Below, one piece after another: positions 20,999-34,268 of a DNA stretch of 44,898 nucleotides; positions within the stretch are counted from its first letter, which is position 1, and every line of letters begins with the position of its first letter. The notes beneath the pieces are model-generated. The model was not told where the DNA came from, did not search any database, and was given only the letters and a program-made list of their open reading frames with translations. This stretch comes from Ophioceras dolichostomum (Eukaryota; Ascomycota; Sordariomycetes; Magnaporthales; Ophioceraceae). Both the position numbers and the translations under genes were made by a program. The stretch covers positions 1-44,898 of the forward strand of contig PYST01000315.1 in assembly GCA_003049485.1 (NCBI GenBank), read 5' to 3'.

Positions 20999-23900
20999 GG
21001 TGGTTGACGATGTGTTTGTCCTCCGATATCTGGATGTTCAGAGTGAGTAGGCGATGTGGGACAGTTCCAGATTTTTTGACCCGAGAGGGGAAAAAAGATG
21101 GGAACTGCGGTTAGTGAAGTATGGGAAGCAGATGATAGAGTATGGGCGGACGGATAGAAGAGCTGGGGCAGGGACGGGAAGAATGAGGAGGAGGGGTGGT
21201 GGGCAGGAGGTTATATACAAAGTTCGAAACAGGGGTCCGGGGCATGCGTCTGCAGCTGCGACCGGAGAGAGCACTGGACTGACTGGGAGAGGGTTCCCTC
21301 GATGGGACGAAAATCGGGGAAGAAGGTTCCGTCGATGAGGGCCACAACCCACCATGTGCGGTTTCCGGTTCGAGAACAACCAACGTAGACTGTGGGAACC
21401 TAAACGACCTTCTTCTTCGGATGATTGGGAGGAACCAGAGGTGCATGCCATTCGGAATGGAACCTAAGAACGTCGTGAGATCAATTCCTAGCGGCCGGCC
21501 AACCCAGGGAGCAGGATGGGAATCACCGCATGCCATGTTACTACTACTACGTTCACCTTGCACAACCACCAATCCACCGCACACAGCTTACACACCACCC
21601 CACAAAAATGATGATGACGCCAACGCACTCCTGTTTCCGGGGGAAGCTCGAGAGCTCGGAAAGCTCAATTGTCACTGCCCCGCAAAACATCGCGTGGGAA
21701 GGGCTTGTGACAAGACGGACGAAGGATGCGCCCCAGGATGCTTCAATGCTTAGGTAGATGCTTGGAAGAGTAAAAAGAAACCCGGAGAGAAATTCTCGGC
21801 GGCGATCAGTGGGACATGACTGATGCTAGGCTCTCTACTAGGAAGGCAGGTAGGGCCGATGGGAAGGGCGGAAGGGACTGTCACGACGGGTAGCTTGGAC
21901 GTTCCAACGCACGTACTATTGTAGAACTGGGACGCCGTTCGGGGTTGGGGTTGGGTTTGGGTCCGGCGTGAAACGGATCGACACCCATAGAGAGGTAACG
22001 AGAGAAAAATGCACCATAAACCTGCACAACGGGGACACCACCAGCCAGCATGTACTAGCCAGGGAGATGCTTCTGGTACCTAACCTACCTAGGTGGGCTC
22101 GCATGGCAGACCACTTAACCTTTGCAAGGGGAGCAAACTATTATTCATGGCCATCACCAGCGCCGGAGTGACCGTGTGGTGTTATGGACTGAGGACTGAG
22201 GAGGTCGAGTCGGAGATGTCTCACAGACGACGCCACTTTCGTCGTCGTCGTTGATGCTCCCCGCAGAGAGGGAAACACACCAAAATTCTAAAGGTGTGAT
22301 GACCAATCCGGTAGTGGAGGAGGGGGAACGAAAAAAGTTGGAGACGGGGAACATGCAACATGCTGGAGACCTTGGACTGACATCGCCCTTTCTCCACAAA
22401 GCCGCCGAGCGTCGAACTGGGCTCTTTTGGGCTTGACGATCGTTGCCCGATCTCGAGAGAAACCTGGGGAGGAGGTGTTGCTTCGTCGGTTGCGAATGGC
22501 ACACAGATTTGCGAACTTGCGTTTGCGAGAGCACACGAGCACACCCCCCTCACGGACCCCTTGCTTCCCGCGTAACAAGTTGAGAGAGACACTGGATGCT
22601 GCTGCCAAGTTCATCAGTACTTTGAATGGCCCGAATGGCAGCCGTACTGCAGTGTGTGGTCAGTGGCTTGAATGGTCACCAGAGTTGCACCATTGGGAAG
22701 CGGGGGATTCGAGATGGAGTGACGCAACGCTATGCGCGCCTGCCCAGTCTGGGTCTCCAACCCTCCTCTTGCCTCCTCATAAGGTTGATGGACAAGGGTC
22801 GCGGAAATCGGCTTTTTCGATCACTACCGTGCCATTGCCGGCAATCACCGTGAATCGGGGATCGCGACTCCTACAACTAACCACACCCGGCAGCTATTTC
22901 CGGCCGTGAACGCGAGGTGTCTTCGGGCGGAGATCTAGTGTCGAAGGGGACTATAAGCCTGATGAGCCTCACATACGATCATCTCCAGCAACGAACGTTT
23001 GCAAGAGTCAGTGTTGTCACGCGATGACAGAAAAGAAAGCCACAAATCCATTATTCATTGAGCCAAAGCAGACAAAAAAAAAGGCACCGCAACGTGGAAC
23101 ACAACTGTGCTTGGAGCCAAGCAGGCAGGTTGGCAAAAGAAAAGTCAATTGCACACCACCAAGCTCCTAGGTCACCCCACACCTGATGTGGGGTTGGTTC
23201 GAGGGATGCGTGAGATGACGTAACGGTAGAGCACCCGATGCATGGAAATGCTGGCAGGCTTGCCACGGTCTTCCAGAAACACACAGCGAGCGAAAGAAGA
23301 ACGTAGGGGCGAGGACGGACCGAATGGCTGGGAAGGGGATCCTTCGCCAATGCCCTGCCAGCAGAACGGAAAGCAAAGCAACAGGTCGTTCTCCAAACCC
23401 GTTGTGACACGAAAAGTCAGTGAGAATTTGGGAAGTCAAGTGATCGTGCATGGTCCAGGTTACATAAGCCTCCGTCGTTGGTCGAGACCCTTCTCGGCCC
23501 GGTACGATGCGAACGTTCCGGGTACGAGACACGGCCAGGCAGATGTGGTCTGTGAGTTTGTAAAGGTAGCCTGACAGCTACCAGGAAGGGACCTAGCACA
23601 ACCACTTTCAAGACGGATTTCGCTCCTCGCCCTACCGGCATTATTACTTGTAGCGCAGCTAGAGCGAGATACATCTCGCATATCCACTTGACAGAGATGC
23701 TCAGTTGCATACAGAGGTCATGTGCCCGAAGCATCCGAGGTGGTGCTCCTCACGGGCCGATCAAGTCAGTCCAGTTTGACAAACCGCTCACAGCAGGACA
23801 GGCCCGAGCCACGAGAAGAGCCACGGACACTCTCTCGGGCCTTCTTTCTGCTAACAACAAACGCGAGATCTGGTGGTTAACACGAGCTGGTAGAGGCCGA

Positions 23901-24322
23901 AATGTCCGAAGTACTCTGTCGAAGCACGGCGGACACGCCCGCTAGTCGCCGTAGTAGTCAGTAGGGCGAGCAATCAGTGACCAGAATTCACTGGCGCTGT
24001 TGTCGCATCCTCAGTACGACTGCGGTAGAAACCACAGAACAAATGAAGGCAAAGGGCACCAAGGACTCAGTCACGTGCTTTCGCGTTCCTCCAGCCTGGC
24101 TACCCCACTTCGGGAACACGTCCGTCGCCCTGCGTGATTTTGTGCAGCAACAGTCAGTGGCGGGGATTCGTTCGTGGTATCGCGGCGCGGACTATGCAAA
24201 CGATCGCCTGGAGATTTCACTTCCCAGGCCCAATTTGCAATCACCTAAGGATAGAAGCGCGGCGGCGCCTTCTGTCAACCATCGGACTTGCACGAGCCCA
24301 GGTTCCTCTGTGGGTGAACACG
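20999..24322. other. Divergent intergenic region between transporter and PNKP genes
   Basis: About 3.3 kb with no supportable gene. It holds the transporter promoter (TATA candidate listed separately), the palindrome ACCTAGGT at 22087-22094, and several open frames that begin at non-ATG codons and show no domain. Confidence 0.5.
21211..21217 (-). promoter_or_regulatory. Candidate TATA box of the first sugar transporter
   Basis: On the minus strand this reads TATATAA. It lies 213 bases upstream of the transporter ATG at 20998, which would give a leader of about 180 bases. Confidence 0.35.
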
Positions 24323-26619
24323 ATGTCTTCCTCCTCCCGATCCGCAAAACGGCCGGCGGCCAGGACCGCGAGCATCTCCCCGCCGCCGCCCAAGCGCAAA
24401 ACACAGAGTGCAACGACCAGTACGTCTCTCTGCGCTCCCCACCCCCCTCGCCGCAGCTCTTCTGACCTCCTGTTAAATGCTAATCTCCATTCCGCCCTCC
24501 TTCCCAATCTCTAGACGCAGCAGTAGCGTCCTTCTTCACCCCTACTTCGCAAAAGCCCAAAGATCGGACGAACTGGGCCGAGCGAGCGCCCCCTACCGAG
24601 GGCGCTCACAGCAGCGACGACAACGATGCGCCCGCCACCCTGTTGGTCGCCAAATACACCCTGGCTGGGGAATCTGAAATGGAGCTACCGTCTAAGCGGA
24701 GGAAGATCGCGGCCTTCGACCTCGACTCGACCCTCATTAAGACGTCGTCTGGGAGGAAGCATGCAGACGGCCCCGGCGACTGGAAGTGGTGGGACAAATC
24801 TGTCCCGGCAAAGCTGAAGAGCCTCTACCATGATGAGGGGTGCGTACACGATCTCTTCCTCTGCTGGGCCCGAATCCCGTCCATGCGATACACTGACTGA
24901 CGCATCCTCTTCCCCTTTGACTACCTACCTTACCCTAGATACCGCTTAGTAATCTTCAGCAACCAAGGCGGCATCACCCTCCACCCTGATCCGAAAGCCA
25001 GCAAATCCAAAACGAACCTACAGTCCCGCCTCGCGAACTTCAAGACAAAATGCGGCGCCATACTCTCCCAGCTCGATCTTCCTGTGACCCTATACGCCGC
25101 GACCGGTAAAGACATCTTCCGCAAGCCAAGGACGGGGATGTGGGCCGAGATGCTCGACGACTACGACCTTTCTACCCCTACAGACGGCGGCGGCGATAGT
25201 GATGGTGCTATCGTCGATCTAAAGAACAGCTTCTTCGTCGGCGACGCGGGTGGCCGCACTGCGCTTCAACCAGCGGCGGCATCTAGAGGAACAAAAGGAG
25301 GAGGAGGAGGAGGAGGAGGAGGACGGAAAGCAGGCATCATTCCCAAAGACTTCAGCTGCTCGGACAGGAACATGGCCCACAACATCGGGATCAAGTATTT
25401 CACGCCGGAGGAGTTCTTCTTGGACGAGAAGGAGGAGAGGAAGTGGGTGCGAGACTTCGATCTCGCGGATCACCCGTTCCCGGAACTGGACCAAGGAGAA
25501 GGCCTGGAAGGCACGCAAGATGTGGAGGAAAAGGAGGGGCAGGAGGTTGTGGGGAAGAAGTTCCTATTCGAAAAGGTCAACAAGAAGGACGTCGTCCTGC
25601 TCTGTGGGCCGCCGGGCGCGGGGAAGAGTACCTTCTACTGGAAGCAGCTGGAGCCGTTGGGGTATGAAAGGGCTAACCAGGATTTGCTGAAAACGTTCGT
25701 TTACCGTCTCTTGTCCCTCCACCTCTCCCCCACTCCCCCGTCCTTTCCATCTTGTTGGCGTCGTCGCAAGGAGGCCACGGCTGGTCCGTGCATAATAGGA
25801 GGACTTTGTGCTAACGACGCGACAATCCTGCGAATTACCTTTCTATCTATGCAGCAAGGAGAAATGCCTCGCTGCCGCTGCGGAGTTTCTGAAGGATGGT
25901 GTGTCGGTCGCTGTTGGTAGGTTATTACCACCCTTGGATGGACTCGCATCATCTTCTCCCCCCCTTCCCTGCTGCCGCCACCGCCAACCCCTCTCTTCCC
26001 TTTCCTGCCTGCCGCCCGCTTCCACTGCGACCACACTCGCTTGTTGCCCGCACAATGTCATTTTGGTACATACCTACCCCGGCACCTAAACTTTTGCTGA
26101 TTGAAGCCTGACCCCCCCTAAACAGACAACACCAACCCAGACCCAGCCACCCGGGCACTGTGGATCGCCCTGGCCAAAAAGCACGGCGTTCCGATCCGGT
26201 GCGTCTGGTTGCGGACGCCGCTGTGGGTAGCGCAGCATAATGACGCTGCTAGGTCGATGAACAAAGCCGTACGTTTGTTTCTTTTCTCTTTCATCTGGGC
26301 CTGTCTCTTATCTTTTCTGCATGTAGCTGTTTCGTTACATCCACACATACCTTTACTACCTACCTACCCTTCCATCTGCTACTTGCTCTGAAGTCTGAAC
26401 AGACGATCGCACGATGTGGGCATTCTACTAATGCGTCAACCGCACCTGCAGCTGAACCCCGAGTCAAGAGCCGTCCTGCCCACCCTTGCGTTCAACACCT
26501 TCAAAGCCAGGTTTGAGGAGCCTGAGAGGAGCGAGGGCTTCCAGGACGTGGTGCAGGTGGAGTTCAAGTTCAGGGGCACGAGGGAGGAGTATGGTCTGTG
26601 GGCCAAGTACTGGCTGTGA
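24323..26619 (+). CDS. pnk1: Bifunctional polynucleotide kinase 3'-phosphatase (DNA end repair)
   Basis: Six exons: 24323-24419, 24515-24839, 24939-25694, 25855-25916, 26126-26268 and 26452-26619; the protein is 516 residues. All junctions keep frame, and the last intron has a TACTAAT branch site. The protein has an N-terminal basic, proline-rich tail with KRPAARTAS and PPPPKRKT (possible nuclear signal), then an HAD-type phosphatase with F-D101-L-D103-ST and the SNQGGI motif. A C-terminal P-loop kinase follows, with GPPGAGKST at 364-372 and the NQD..LKTKEKC stretch. There is no FHA domain, as expected for the fungal form. It removes 3'-phosphates and phosphorylates 5'-hydroxyls at DNA breaks so that ligase can act, in the nucleus. 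A run of nine glycines (261-269) interrupts the phosphatase domain. The second exon could alternatively start at 24521, removing two codons. The ATG at 24323 is favoured by context (A at -3). Confidence 0.95.
25297..25323 (+). repeat. GGA microsatellite inside the PNKP coding sequence (nine units)
   Basis: Nine consecutive GGA codons encode Gly261-Gly269, in a loop between the phosphatase motifs. In-frame trinucleotide repeats can change length without breaking the protein. Confidence 0.9.
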
Positions 26620-29097
26620 AGAAAAGGTCAAGGAGGGCGGGTGGCTACTCGGTTCCCAGGAGCCCGGTTCAGTGAAAGGAGACGGGTTGGCTTTGGTGGC
26701 CAACTGGTGTGGCGTAGTGTCTGTCGTCTTGGCTGTTCGAGAATCATCACCGCCCACTGCATATGTGCTGCTCGGGATCCGATATACTGGTTCGGGGCCG
26801 ACCTTGCGATTTGTTCTCGCCTTGTTCTCGGGCCAGCGAACTACTTGGGATTCCCTTTGCGACACCACCATTACAGCCGCACCAATCAATTTCGTTTGTA
26901 GAGCATCAAAAACAGCAATGGCGGCAAACCGCGGCTGTCAGTTCTCCATGGACCCCAGATGATCGCGTTGTCTTCGGGATGTGGAAATTCCAACTGAGCC
27001 AAACAGAAAAAGGGGTAGATCTCGTGAAATCTGCTGTTTGTCACCTCACCTGTCGCTGTGCGTTTCTGCCAGTGCACATGACATGGCGAGCACGCGCAAA
27101 CCTCGCAATCGGCGACGGCCCGAATTCATCACGCCTTTCTTGTGGCCCGTTGAGGAGGCGGCAGTTTGAAGCTGTCACGGAATGCGCATTAGTCGCGTGA
27201 CCGATACGCCCACGAGAATTACGGGCTTCGCGGCTTCGCGGTTTCGTGGCTTGGCTCCATGCAGATCCGGAACTCTCCGGGACCCGCTCGCCTTCCCAGC
27301 ATACTGGGATGTACCGGTGAGACCGGGTTCCATCCTTTCTTTGGTGGAACCAGTCCTCTCCCCATCTTTCCGTTTTCCATCAGATCTGGGACTCCTCCAT
27401 CTGGGACCTGATGCCATCGGGCTGGCTGGCTGGGCTGGCCCGGCCACATACGCCGAAGGGTGGTTTTACGGGCTTGGCTGGGCGGGCTGTCATCTGGAAG
27501 GCATGCAGAGAAAGGAGAAGGTGCTCGCGAAAGGCTGAGCTCTCCGAGCCCTCGCCATCCTCATCCTTTTGATGGATTCCATCGACTGAAAGGCAGCGTG
27601 AGCAATAGTGCCGGCGAGCCAGTCTCTGGCCCGGGCTCTCCCAGCCCTTCGTTCCATATCAAGGCAGGTCCGTAACTGCGCTTGCTGTTGAGTCGGACAA
27701 CACCTAGAGGATAACCTGTGCCGTATGGCGGCCAACTAGTTGGTTTGCCCGTTACTCTTTCGCTTTCCTTCTCACAAAAAAAAAGACCGTGTGACATGCA
27801 TCGCCGGGAGGCTAGGCTGGTTATGAGGTTCGAATTCCGTAAAATTTGGAGAAATTTTTTTTTGTATCCTGAATCGGCCGAGTGCCTGTCTAGTGCTGCC
27901 TGGTCGTGCGGCCCCTTGCGAAACGACCGCTAAACCGGCCCTGCGTGCCGGCGCTTGTCAAGGGGCCCCCACGCTCACTCATGGTTGATCAAGGGGGGTT
28001 TGTTAGTGGCCTGCCTGCTTTCACCTGCTTGTGAGCCTGCAGCACGCGTTGCAGCCTACCAGCCTGCATGCTCGCGGCGACACGACTGGACTGGCTGAGC
28101 TGGTTAGCTTGCTGGCCGTCCTGAAAGACTGTCTGGTAGCGAGGGCGCTCGAAGCGAGGGAGGGTGGCATTTTTTATGGATTGTTTTGGAGATTTCGGTG
28201 CTTTGGGAAACCTGAGGAAACCTGGTTATGGCTGGGGAAAGTTCCGTGGCTCGTGGTCCGAACCTGACGGCAGATGATGAACCTTGGAGATTTCGAAACG
28301 CGAAACGTACGTGTTTTGATTAGAAAAGAAAGAAGACAAGACGGTTGTTGGGGTGGTTGGGGCATGACTTTTGGCTGAGCTGATGAGATGAACATCGGCA
28401 GGTCAGTGGTTCACGCCGCCAGAGGGGTTGATGGGTTTTGGTGGTGGTGGTCAGCCCGAAAGTATCGGATGCTCACTTCTAAGATGCATAGTGCTCTCGC
28501 CTGCGTTAGTTGGCGGCGCATCTAAGAAACCTTGAGGAATAAGTGCCTTCTGTTAATCCAAAGAAGTTTTGTCGAGATCTCATTGTTGCAAAGCAGGACA
28601 CAGGCAGTGGGGAGGTGATTCTTTTCCGTGGTCTGAATACGATGATTCATCTCCGATTTTCCATGCCCAGCCTGCCCTGTGGTAAAGTTGTTCCACCAAT
28701 CAGTGGAACTCTCTCGCACTGGGCCTCGATTCTTCTTTTACGGGTACTGGAGCAAAGATGATAGGTAGTAGAACGGAAAGAAGAGATCGCGCTCTTCAGT
28801 TGGTATATTGACAGATTAAAAAAAGGACGCGCGAATGATGACGACAATTTTGGTTGGGTGGTACTGGCAAGTGCTGACACAGACGTTGGTAGAGGCACGC
28901 TCCTTTTTTGGCCCCTGACAAAACAAGGCGCTATCCCCAAGACCCCGCACCGTCTTAAAGAAATTGGTAGTGGCGATGGTACAACGATGTCAAGCGAACA
29001 TATGGTACTTCATCTGATGATCATGACAAGACTGGTACATTTTTGGCAAACATGCATGCATGCGAGCCACATATCAGACTTTGAAGCCACGACGAAT
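26620..29097. other. Convergent intergenic region between PNKP and second transporter
   Basis: About 2.5 kb without a supportable gene. It contains short GC-rich direct repeats around 27225-27250 (GCTTCGCG/GGTTTCGTGGC), poly-A and poly-T runs near 27776-27785 and 27855-27864, and an AT-rich patch near 28800-28860. The open frame at 27182-27538 has no domain or signal peptide and is not called. Confidence 0.5.
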
Positions 29098-30942
29098 CTA
29101 GGCGGAGTGGTCCACGATCTTCTCGGTGACCTTGCCGTCGGCCTGGACGACGACCTTGTCAACCTTGAGGGAGGCCTTGACAGGGTTGGGCTGGTTGTAG
29201 ACCCACTCCATCTCCTCTAGAGTGCGGCCTTGGGACTCGACGCTGGTTGAGAGAGAGTAAAGTTAGCGTGTCTGACTTGGACGCAGGGAAACGGAGATAT
29301 ATAAGAAGACAGGCAAAAACATACCCGAACAGGTACCAGCAGATGGACTCGATGATATCCCAGCCGACGAAGATGTAGATGTAGTTGTTCTTGATGTTCT
29401 CCAGCGCGATGGGGCCGGCGAACTGGTTGATGAAGCCCATGGCGCTGACGATCATGCCCGACAGGGCCAGGCCCTTGGCGCGCGTGGTGGTCTCGACGGC
29501 CTCGGACGGGATGGCGCCCTGCAGCGGCGTGTACGTGAAGGAGAAGATGATGTTGAACATGAAGTAGAAGGCGAGCGCGGCCTGGCCGTACGAGAGGGAC
29601 GGGTTCTCGCCCTGGTCGGCGATGGCGGTCGACAGGCCGGCGTTGACGGCCAGCATGCAGGCGCAGGCGAAGGTGCCGAAGATCAGCACGGGCCGGCGCG
29701 GCATGCGGTCGGTCAGCGTGACGGCGGTCAGGGCGCCCACGGCCGAGAGGACCGAGTTGAGCAGGTTGTAGCCCAGGCGCTGCGAGACGGTGTTGACGCC
29801 GATCATCTCGAAGATGACGGTGTTGAAATACCCCAGGCCGTTACCGGAGAACTGGCCGAAGATGGAGATCATGAGCACCTGGGTCATGCGCCAGCGCCCC
29901 GAGTGGGTCAGGAACAGCGGGCGGTAGTCCCACCAGGTCTTGTCGATGCCGTCCTGCTTGATGCCGTCCTTCATCTCCTCGATCTCGAGCACCACAATGC
30001 GGCTCTCGCGGTTGTTGCCGCCGTGGTAGCGCACCAAGAAGTCGATGGCCTCCTCCTCGCGGCCCTGGGCCATCAGCCAGCGGGGGGACTCGGGGATGAA
30101 CCAGACGCAGGACATGACGATGAGGCAGGTGAAGGCCTGCAGGATCAGAGGCACGCGGAACGAGTAGTCGCTGTTGATGAAGTTGCAGCCGTAGGTGACG
30201 GCGGCGGCCGGGATCGAGCCGCCGAACCAGCCGCAGTTGTAGAAGCCGGTGCAGCGGCCGCGCCAGTGCGGCGGGGCGATCTCTACGGCGTACGAGGGCG
30301 CGGCCACGGTCATGATGGCGATGCCGAAGCCGAGCACGAAGCGGCCGACCACGAACTGGGCGACGGTACTGGCGGTCGAGATGATGATCATGCCGAGGAT
30401 GATGACGCAGCCGCCGCAGAACATGCCCTTGCGCCTGCCGTAGCGGTCGGCCAGGATGGCGGCGAAGGGCGCGCCCACGATGGAGCCGACGACGTAGAGC
30501 GAGAAGACGACAGACACCTGCGGGCCAGACTTGCCGGTGTGGAACACGTTCTGGAAGTGGTCCATGTCGAGGATAGCCGTCATGAGGGAGCCGTCGTAGC
30601 CGTTGGCGCACGCGCAGCAAAAGGCGATGAAAATGGAGAAGTAGAGCATGCGCGACTCCTTGCTCCACGGCTTGATGTCCGATTCCTGGACAGCTGCGAA
30701 GAAGTCGGCCTAGGTATTTCGGTGATGGGCACGAGGAAACGGTTAGTCCCCGGTTCTTTCATTCTCTTCTCTTTTCCTGCCTTCGACTGTCAACTTACAT
30801 TGTGAACCTCCTTAGCCTTCGCACCTTCGATCCCGGCCGACTTGCCAGCGCCAGCCGCGACCTCCGCAACATGGGGAGCTGCTTCGGTCTTTGGCGCGAT
30901 CATGTCTGACTCGACGCGCTTGTCATCTGATGTTTGTGACAT
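29098..30942 (-). CDS. MFS sugar transporter (LAC12/hexose-permease-like)
   Basis: On the minus strand the exons are 30942-30799, 30709-29325 and 29242-29098. The introns are 89 bases (GTAAGT/CCTAG) and 82 bases (GTATGT/ACCAG), and the protein is 557 residues. Seen: a hydrophilic N-terminal tail of about 65 residues, then NGYDGSLM at about 84-91, a hallmark of a large fungal sugar-porter group that includes lactose and cellodextrin permeases. Also present are DRYGRRKG, VGRFVLGFG, YAVEIAPPHWRGR, PESPRWLMAQGREEEA, and the final motif VESQGRTLEEMEWV, reached only through the second splice. About twelve membrane helices are expected. It likely imports a sugar or oligosaccharide at the plasma membrane. 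It is less like the first transporter than a duplicate would be, so the two are paralogous subfamilies, not a recent tandem copy. Confidence 0.95.
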
Positions 30943-31175
30943 CGTGGCGACTGGAGCGGTGTGTGAGAAGGGGGATAGTCAACAGAAGAGCGGAGGAGAT
31001 AGAGGTCGTAGATACAGAGGGGATAGATAGCATGGGCGTATATGGCAGGCGCGCGAGGGGGGGAGAGAATGTTGACGAGCAGAATCCGAACAATTGTAAG
31101 GACCAGCACCAAACTGCTGTCGCTGTCGTCTTTCTAAATTCCTCTCCTCATCTGGGGGAGAGAGTGCGAGACAAC

Positions 31176-31190
31176 GGCCCTTTTATTATC
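31176..31190 (-). promoter_or_regulatory. Candidate TATA-like element of the second sugar transporter
   Basis: On the minus strand this reads GATAATAAAAGGGCC, about 235-250 bases upstream of the ATG at 30942. It resembles the TATTATTAAAAGG element upstream of the GH16 gene. Confidence 0.3.
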
Positions 31191-34100
31191 ATCCCAACCT
31201 CCATTAGCGGTAGGATCCTCCGTCGTCCGGTGTCTTCTCCATGGTAGATGGTGGTTCTTCTCCTTTCCCCCTGCCCTGTGCCCCTGGCTTGCCCTAGCTT
31301 ACCAGCTTATAGCTGGTAACTTCACCTATCGAAACTCCATCCCCGACTTTACCCCAAAATTTCCCCATCATTTCAGCGAGCGAGCAGTAGCCGCCCACCG
31401 CCCGAGTGTGGGGCACAGGCTCCAGGCCTACTAACTGCAGGCCTAAAGTCTTCTGAGCTTCAGCGGTACGTACCACTAGCTTTCTGTCCTGGCTGATCGA
31501 TTCGGGACCGCGGACCTTGGTGCCTCCGCCTATCCCAATCGGGACACAGGATTTCACCCTGCGGTACCCTGGCAGCCACAAGCGACATCAATACCACATG
31601 GGATCGCATGGGATCGCATGGGACGACTTCTGGCCCATGGTCTCGTCGCCTCCATTCACAAATTCCATGCGAGCCTGGCCCTGTCGGACCGTCTTGCGCT
31701 TCCTCTTCACCCAATCATCGCCTCCAAAACCCGTGGTCGCCCGCCCCGTTGGCGACGGCGGCGGCGGGGGGCGCTCCATCGGTGCTCCAATGGTGGGGCC
31801 TTCCCGCGCATCCCTACCGCTAATAAGGACTAACCTTGGAATAGACGATGTCCGTCGTGATAATGGCTGATGAGGATGGATAGACGACGTCCGCCGCCGA
31901 TGTATCCTCACAGAAACACAGAAACGAACGGCTGGTATGACTGATGGCTTTTAGGCGGATGTATGTGGCATGTAATACGATGCCAATGCGGTGGGATACG
32001 GTGTCCATCCATCCCATCCACCTCATCCGTCCGTCCCTCCAAAGTGGGAGCACCGCACCTCTGCCTGCCTCTTCCTCGTTCTTCACCACTCTTTTTACCT
32101 ACCTACGCAGGTGGTAGGTACATGTGGTTGACGTGGGCTGCGAAGAACGGACCGATTTGAACATCACCACGGTCTGCGTATGGCAACAACCAACCCGACA
32201 GGACGGCTGCAGAGCACAACATAATAATAAGCCCGTCGTGCCGGATCCACGGTTCGTTCGCTGACATAGGCTGACAGTTTGGTCATGATTCGCCATCCCG
32301 GCCTAGACGGCTCGCACTGATCAGCGGCATAAAACAAGAGAGACTCCGAGGACGTATATTTGCTACAGTACTCAATCCTTTACAAGTGGTAGGGAAGTAT
32401 TCATAGATACCTACTAACTTTGCGAGGTAAGGAGGGGGAAGAAGGAAGCAAGCAAGCATGCATGCCAAACTTGGTAACCATAAAAAAAGTGAGATCTGGT
32501 CCGGGCAGATCGATCCGTGAGCTCGATGTAAATACAGTGCGATGTACCGCTCCACAGTGGCTGGCGGGAGCAACAACAAGCACGACCAAGAAGCCCTGCC
32601 ATCTGCCTGACCATGGTTTCTTCTGTTGCTGCAGCTGTGATGGAAGACAACGAAGGTTCGATCGGAAACGTCGAGCGCAGATCCGCTGCCCAGATCCACA
32701 ATAGTCCTTGGCCTTTGGGGTAGCACCACTTCTCCAGGAAAAGGCTGGCACAGTCAACAGAAGGATTCCGAGAGGGAGCATGCATGCCTGCTGGCCGCCA
32801 GCTGCTGGACGGTCGAGATTCTTGCCAATTCCCTCGACAGACTGCAAAAGCCCTTAACAAGAACGAGAAAAGACAGCAACAAAACAGACAACAACAAAGC
32901 ACAAAATTTCCGTCGGCGTTGAGCCCCTCTCTTCTCCTCCCCTTTGACGATTTCGTTTCCGTTTTCGTCACCCCCTCCTACCGCGAGCTAGCGGCGTTGG
33001 CGGGCAAGATGAGGCACATGGCAGCCCCCAGAACCGCTTGCAACTCATGTGCGACCCAAAACCAGAGGATTTAGTCCTTCTACACGGGCCGGACTCCGTA
33101 TCGCGCTTTTTTTTCCCTGTAAGGGTGGAGTTCTGGTTCGGGGACGAGGAGAATCGAACTCCCGTCGAGTTAGTGTCCTAGTTGAGAGTAGACGCGCCCA
33201 CGCATTGCATAGTAGCGCGGAGCAGAGAGACATATTCTACGTCTCGGGCATTGACGCTGACCACCATCACCACCGGCATAGGAAATCCGGACTCCGATCG
33301 CGAACATGGATGTTGCAGACATGTCAACGGCTGCCAGACTAGCACGCAGACAGATAGATCACTAGATGTTTTGTATCAGAGCTGTCAGTTACAGCCAAGA
33401 AGGTACATGTATCCATCCACAGCTTTCTTTACCCCTGAGTGAAAATACCACTCACACACGGTTTTCCTCTTCGCTTCGACTTCTTACATCGTAGCCACCT
33501 CCGGCCACCACCAACCCACAACCCCGGTTTCCCGGCCACAGCCGCCGCCCACCACCACGTTCAGAATGGAGATCAGACCAGCAGCCACAAGGTCCAAGGC
33601 CTCAGCCTCAGAAGGGAAACAAAGAAAGGGACACTAGACAAGCCAATATTGTGGAACGCTAGGCGCGAGATTCCGGGCAAGGCAGGGTGGTGGTACCTCT
33701 CCATATTCCACATCTCGATGGTACCTAGGTAGGTACTCACTTCACTGACGAGGCAAGACTGATGAAAGGGAGTAGAGCTGAGATGTCTGGACTCTGAGTT
33801 GTCTGGACTCCACGCGAGCCTATGTTTTCTACTCCGTATTCGGGCGTCTATTGTGCTCGTGAAAAAATAGATGAGGATTACAAACGACAGTTCCCACCCG
33901 GCCAGTCCCGATGTTTCTAGTGGTTCGGCGGTGGAAGCGACAGACAAGTGGTATCATGGAAAGTGTTCAAGAGAGGAGACAATAAACAACACGCAATCAT
34001 CAGACAGACGGACAGAAAAGACAGACTGACAGGCTCGCTCCTCGCCGATGCCTGGCATCGTCATCCACACCAATAGCTTTCCCGCCAACACCCAACGCTC

Positions 34101-34268
34101 CAGACATAGATGGTATCAACGCAGCGAGGAATAAAGGGGACAAATTAGACCAAATCCAAAACAAGTGTTTCTGCCACCGCCGGATATCAGATACAACCTT
34201 CGCTTTTTACCTATCCATCCTACACCGGCAAACACCAGCACCAACACCAACCAACTTAAGAACACACA
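31191..34268. other. Intergenic region between second transporter and the cysteine-repeat gene
   Basis: About 3.1 kb without a supportable gene. It holds a 10-base direct repeat (CATGGGATCG, two full copies and one partial, 31598-31627), a TACCTAGGTA palindrome at 33722-33731, a pyrimidine tract near 33109-33118 and a tRNA-like T-arm at about 33139-33165 that I could not extend into a full tRNA. Confidence 0.5.

Noticed and set aside
29903..30805. 300-codon frame antisense to the second transporter
   Set aside because: Low-complexity shadow of a clear transporter gene.
19130..30942. The two sugar transporters as a recent duplication
   Set aside because: N-terminal hallmarks (GGALFGFD versus NGYDGSLM), intron positions and C-termini differ; they belong to separate subfamilies.
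33139..33210. Minus-strand tRNA-like T-arm (GTTCGATTC loop with a five-pair stem)
   Set aside because: The following seven bases would need an acceptor partner GGGGACG, which is absent at any normal tRNA length. No box A or well-formed anticodon arm was found, and no T-run terminator lies downstream.
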